From Bacteroidota bacterium (lineage in GTDB: Bacteria > Bacteroidota > Bacteroidia > Chitinophagales > Chitinophagaceae), in the NCBI GenBank assembly GCA_023386395.1, contig JAEWJV010000141.1, forward strand, positions 1 through 8,422: 8,422 nucleotides of DNA, given 5' to 3'. Below the pieces are notes generated by a model, which had not been told where the DNA came from, did not search any database, and saw only the letters and a program-made list of their open reading frames with translations. Below are positions 6,174 through 8,422 of this stretch, one piece after another (the stretch's first letter is position 1; the number at the start of each line of letters is the position of its first letter). The translations under genes were made by a program, and so were the position numbers.

Positions 6174-7712
6174 ATGGCATTGTTTGATATCAAACTTCCT
6201 GAAACTATTCGTGCAAGGCTTGGCCTGCCGCAAAATGATTTTAAAAGGCAGCAGGAACGTGTATTACGAAAATTATTACACAAAGCAAGATTTACCGAGT
6301 TTGGCCAGCAATACCGTTTTGATGAAATTGGGTTGCAGGAAAACTGTGTTAAGCTGTTTCAGCAAAAAGTTCCCTTATTTAATTATAATAAAATTTATGA
6401 TGCCTGGTGGCACCGTTCACTTCAGGGTTACCCGGATGTTTGCTGGCCCGGCAAAATAAAATATTATGCCCTGAGCAGCGGCACCAGCGAAGCTGCCAGC
6501 AAGTATATTCCTATAACAAACGACTTGCTTAAAGGCAACCGCGTGGTGATGATACGCCAGATACTTTCATTGCGTAATTACAACGATATCCCGGTTCGCT
6601 CCATCGGAAAGGGATGGCTTATGCTGGGCGGCAGCACAGCCTTGCAAAAAGGTGGTGGTTATTATGCCGGCGATCTCAGCGGTATTACAGCTAAAAAAGT
6701 CCCTTTCTGGTTTCAGCCATTTTATAAGCCGGGCAAAAAAATTGCCCGGCAGCGCAACTGGAACCGCAAGCTGAGGGAGATTGTAAAGAAAGCGCCTGAA
6801 TGGGACATCGGCTTTATAGTGGGTGTGCCTGCTTGGATACAAATGTGTATGGAAATGATTATCGAAGAATATAATCTTAAAACCATACACGATATATGGC
6901 CTAACCTGGCTTTTTATGTACATGGCGGCGTAAGTTTTCAGCCGTATAAAAAAAGCTTTGAAAAACTACTGGCCAAACCGCTTACGTATATTGAAACCTA
7001 TCTTGCAAGCGAAGGTTTTTTTGCTTACCAGGACAGGCCCAATTCAAAAGGTATGCGTCTTGTGACCAATGAGCATATTTTTCATGAATTTATTCCGTTT
7101 GACGATAAGAATTTTGATGCGAATGGAGACCCTGTTGAAAACCCGCAGATTTTAACCGTTTCTGAGGTGGAAGAACATAAAGACTATGTGCTGATAATAA
7201 GCACGAGCGCCGGCACCTGGCGGTATATTGTGGGCGATACAATCCGTTTTACCGATAAGCAACGCTGCGAAATTGTTATTACCGGCAGAACCAAACACTA
7301 CCTGAGTTTGGTGGGCGAGCACTTAAGTGTGGAGAATATGAATAAAGCCATAGAACTTGCCAGCAGTGATATGAATATTTCCATTCCTGAATTTGCAGTG
7401 GTGGGTGAGCCTTATGAAAATTTATTTGCCCATCATTGGTATGTGGCCTGCGATGATGCGGTAAATGCAGAAACACTCCGCTTTAAAATAGATGATTACC
7501 TTAAACAATTAAACGATGATTATGCCACAGAAAGAGGCCATGCATTAAAAGAAATCTTTCTGGATGTTTTGCCTGAAAAAACTTTTATACAATTTATGCG
7601 TTCACTTGGCAAAATTGGCGGCCAGCATAAATTTCCGCGTGTATTAAAAGGTAAAATGCTGGAAGACTGGAAAACATTCCTTGCAAATGAAATGATACCT
7701 ATAAAACGCTGA
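6174..7712 (+). CDS. GH3-family acyl-acid-amido synthetase homologue
   Basis: Member of the GH3 branch of the adenylate-forming (ANL) superfamily. Plant GH3 enzymes activate a carboxylic acid such as auxin or jasmonate with ATP and join it to an amino acid; bacterial substrates are largely unknown. The 512 residues contain the expected ATP-site motifs in order: YALSSGTSE at 98-106 (P-loop-like motif 1), YLASEGFF at 276-283 (motif 2), and WRYIVGDTIRFT at 349-360 (motif 3, with IVGD in place of the more usual R-L/V-GD). GRTKHYLSLVGEHLS at 371-385 marks the hinge, and the small C-terminal lid domain ends with GGQHKFPRVLKG at 482-493. No signal peptide; probably cytoplasmic. The ATG start is weakly supported by GG just before it and by the promoter 23 bases upstream. 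The gene is divergent from the IMPase and ends exactly where the opposing YitT gene ends. Family call is firm; function is open. Confidence 0.92.
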   Translation: MALFDIKLPETIRARLGLPQNDFKRQQERVLRKLLHKARFTEFGQQYRFDEIGLQENCVKLFQQKVPLFNYNKIYDAWWHRSLQGYPDVCWPGKIKYYALSSGTSEAASKYIPITNDLLKGNRVVMIRQILSLRNYNDIPVRSIGKGWLMLGGSTALQKGGGYYAGDLSGITAKKVPFWFQPFYKPGKKIARQRNWNRKLREIVKKAPEWDIGFIVGVPAWIQMCMEMIIEEYNLKTIHDIWPNLAFYVHGGVSFQPYKKSFEKLLAKPLTYIETYLASEGFFAYQDRPNSKGMRLVTNEHIFHEFIPFDDKNFDANGDPVENPQILTVSEVEEHKDYVLIISTSAGTWRYIVGDTIRFTDKQRCEIVITGRTKHYLSLVGEHLSVENMNKAIELASSDMNISIPEFAVVGEPYENLFAHHWYVACDDAVNAETLRFKIDDYLKQLNDDYATERGHALKEIFLDVLPEKTFIQFMRSLGKIGGQHKFPRVLKGKMLEDWKTFLANEMIPIKR

Positions 7713-8422
7713 CTAATGTTTTAGCGGCCTTTTCTTAATCATTCCACCCCTTGTATCTTTTACACTGTTCATTACAATAAAAGCTTCACTGTCTATTTTG
7801 TCAATTTCTGCAGTAAGCTTGCTCAGCTCAAGGCGCGTTATTACCGTATAAAGAATATCCCGCTCTTTATTTGTGCCGCTCTTACCAAAACCTTCGCTGC
7901 CTTTATAAATTGTTACACCGCGGCCCATAATATTAATTATCATCTTTTTTATTTTTTCGCTGTGCACGGATATGATGGTTACACCCATGTATTCTTCAAT
8001 ACCTTCAATTACAAAATCAAGTGTTCGTGAAGCAGCGAGATATGTTATCATAGAATACAAGGCTATTTCTATGGTAAGAAAATAAGCGGCAAAAGAAAAG
8101 ATGATGCCGTTTATAATAATGATAATATCGCCTATGGAAACATTAAGTTTCTTACTTAAAAAGATAGCGAGTATTTCTGTACCATCCAGTACAGCGCCGC
8201 CTCGTATGGAAAGGCCAATACCTGCACCAAGAAAGAAGCCGCCGAATACGGCAACAAGCAATGCATCATGCGTTATTTCAGGCAGCTTTAAAAATGCAAC
8301 CACAATGGCAAGTATGGTTATGGTAATAATTGTTTTTATGGCGAAAAAACGGCCAATGGTTTTGTAGCCAAGCAATACAAAAGGAATGTTTACAACACTC
8401 AGTAAAATGGAGACTGGTATGC
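7713..8422 (-). CDS. YitT-family membrane protein (DUF161/DUF2179), 5' end outside the window
   Basis: Integral inner-membrane protein of unknown function. The frame is open to the window edge: codons from 8376 to 8420 read IPVSILLSVVNIPFV, which joins smoothly to the LLGYKTIGRFFAIKT that follows and resembles the conserved YitT segment NiPlfllgyk-lG-kFa-kT. About 235 residues are visible; family members are near 280-300, so roughly 50-70 N-terminal residues, including the first membrane helices, are missing. The visible part has about four or five hydrophobic segments: the edge segment, IKTIITITILAIVVAF, the Gly-rich AVFGGFFLGAGIGLSIRGG, IIIIINGIIFSFAAYF and the one around YSMITYLAA. A soluble DUF2179-type domain follows (GRGVTIYKGSEGFG, then DILYTVITRLELSKL and KIDSEAFIVM). 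A TTG codon at 8373-8375 is internal, not a start. The TAG stop is adjacent to the GH3 stop. Confidence 0.9.
   Translation of the reverse strand, partial: IPVSILLSVVNIPFVLLGYKTIGRFFAIKTIITITILAIVVAFLKLPEITHDALLVAVFGGFFLGAGIGLSIRGGAVLDGTEILAIFLSKKLNVSIGDIIIIINGIIFSFAAYFLTIEIALYSMITYLAASRTLDFVIEGIEEYMGVTIISVHSEKIKKMIINIMGRGVTIYKGSEGFGKSGTNKERDILYTVITRLELSKLTAEIDKIDSEAFIVMNSVKDTRGGMIKKRPLKH

Noticed and set aside
6567..6923. Minus-strand open frame of 118 codons inside the GH3 gene
   Set aside because: Composition unlike a real protein, no start signals, wholly inside a well-supported gene.
8101..8367. Plus-strand open frame of 88 codons opposite the YitT gene
   Set aside because: Low-complexity Met/Ile/Pro-rich translation typical of the antisense of a membrane-protein gene.
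8373..8375. TTG start for the YitT-family gene
   Set aside because: The frame stays open to the window edge, and the upstream codons encode a continuation that fits the conserved membrane segment; the gene is truncated by the window, not started here.
1..8422. New defence system, mobile element, CRISPR array or RNA gene
   Set aside because: Nearly all of the window is covered by recognisable housekeeping-type genes; no transposase, integrase, terminal inverted repeats, spaced identical repeats or tRNA-like folds were seen in the remaining gaps, all under 230 bp.

Overview
The window looks like ordinary chromosome from a Bacteroidota bacterium, probably of the Chitinophagaceae/Sphingobacteriia type. 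The evidence is moderately AT-rich DNA, start codons mostly without a Shine-Dalgarno sequence, and several start sites preceded by the Bacteroidota-type -7 promoter element TAnnTTTG. The proteins (a secreted M28-PDZ peptidase, a bacterial GH3-family synthetase, an M29 aminopeptidase) fit that group. The lineage is inferred from these features, not from a search.

Layout, left to right. (1) 3-1220, minus: M29 metallo-aminopeptidase, complete to its stop at the window edge. (2) 1366-2265, minus: fabD, malonyl-CoA:ACP transacylase; its stop codon is followed directly by a short degenerate heptanucleotide repeat. (3) 2266-2488: a 223-bp divergent promoter region. (4) 2489-4129, plus: exported M28 zinc peptidase with a PA-like insert and a C-terminal PDZ domain. 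(5) 4178-5206 and 5271-6050, both minus: thiL (thiamine-monophosphate kinase) downstream of an inositol-monophosphatase-family gene, probably one transcript. The 64-bp gap between them carries a 10-bp direct repeat of the same heptamer family as the one behind fabD. (6) 6051-6173: a second divergent promoter region. (7) 6174-7712, plus: GH3-family acyl-acid-amido synthetase homologue. (8) 7713-8422, minus: the C-terminal part of a YitT-family membrane protein, cut by the window edge. It abuts the GH3 gene tail to tail with no base between them.

The genes do not form one obvious pathway: peptide degradation (M29, M28), fatty-acid initiation (fabD), thiamine cofactor synthesis (thiL), sugar-phosphate or nucleotide-phosphate hydrolysis (IMPase), an adenylating enzyme of unknown substrate (GH3) and a membrane protein. 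I see no mobile element, CRISPR array, tRNA or rRNA, phage gene or defence system, and no convincing new multi-gene system. The points most worth a second look are the shared heptamer repeats in two intergenic gaps, an IMPase promoter that implies a nearly leaderless mRNA and a corrected start, a dyad inside the fabD promoter, and the GH3 homologue of unknown substrate.
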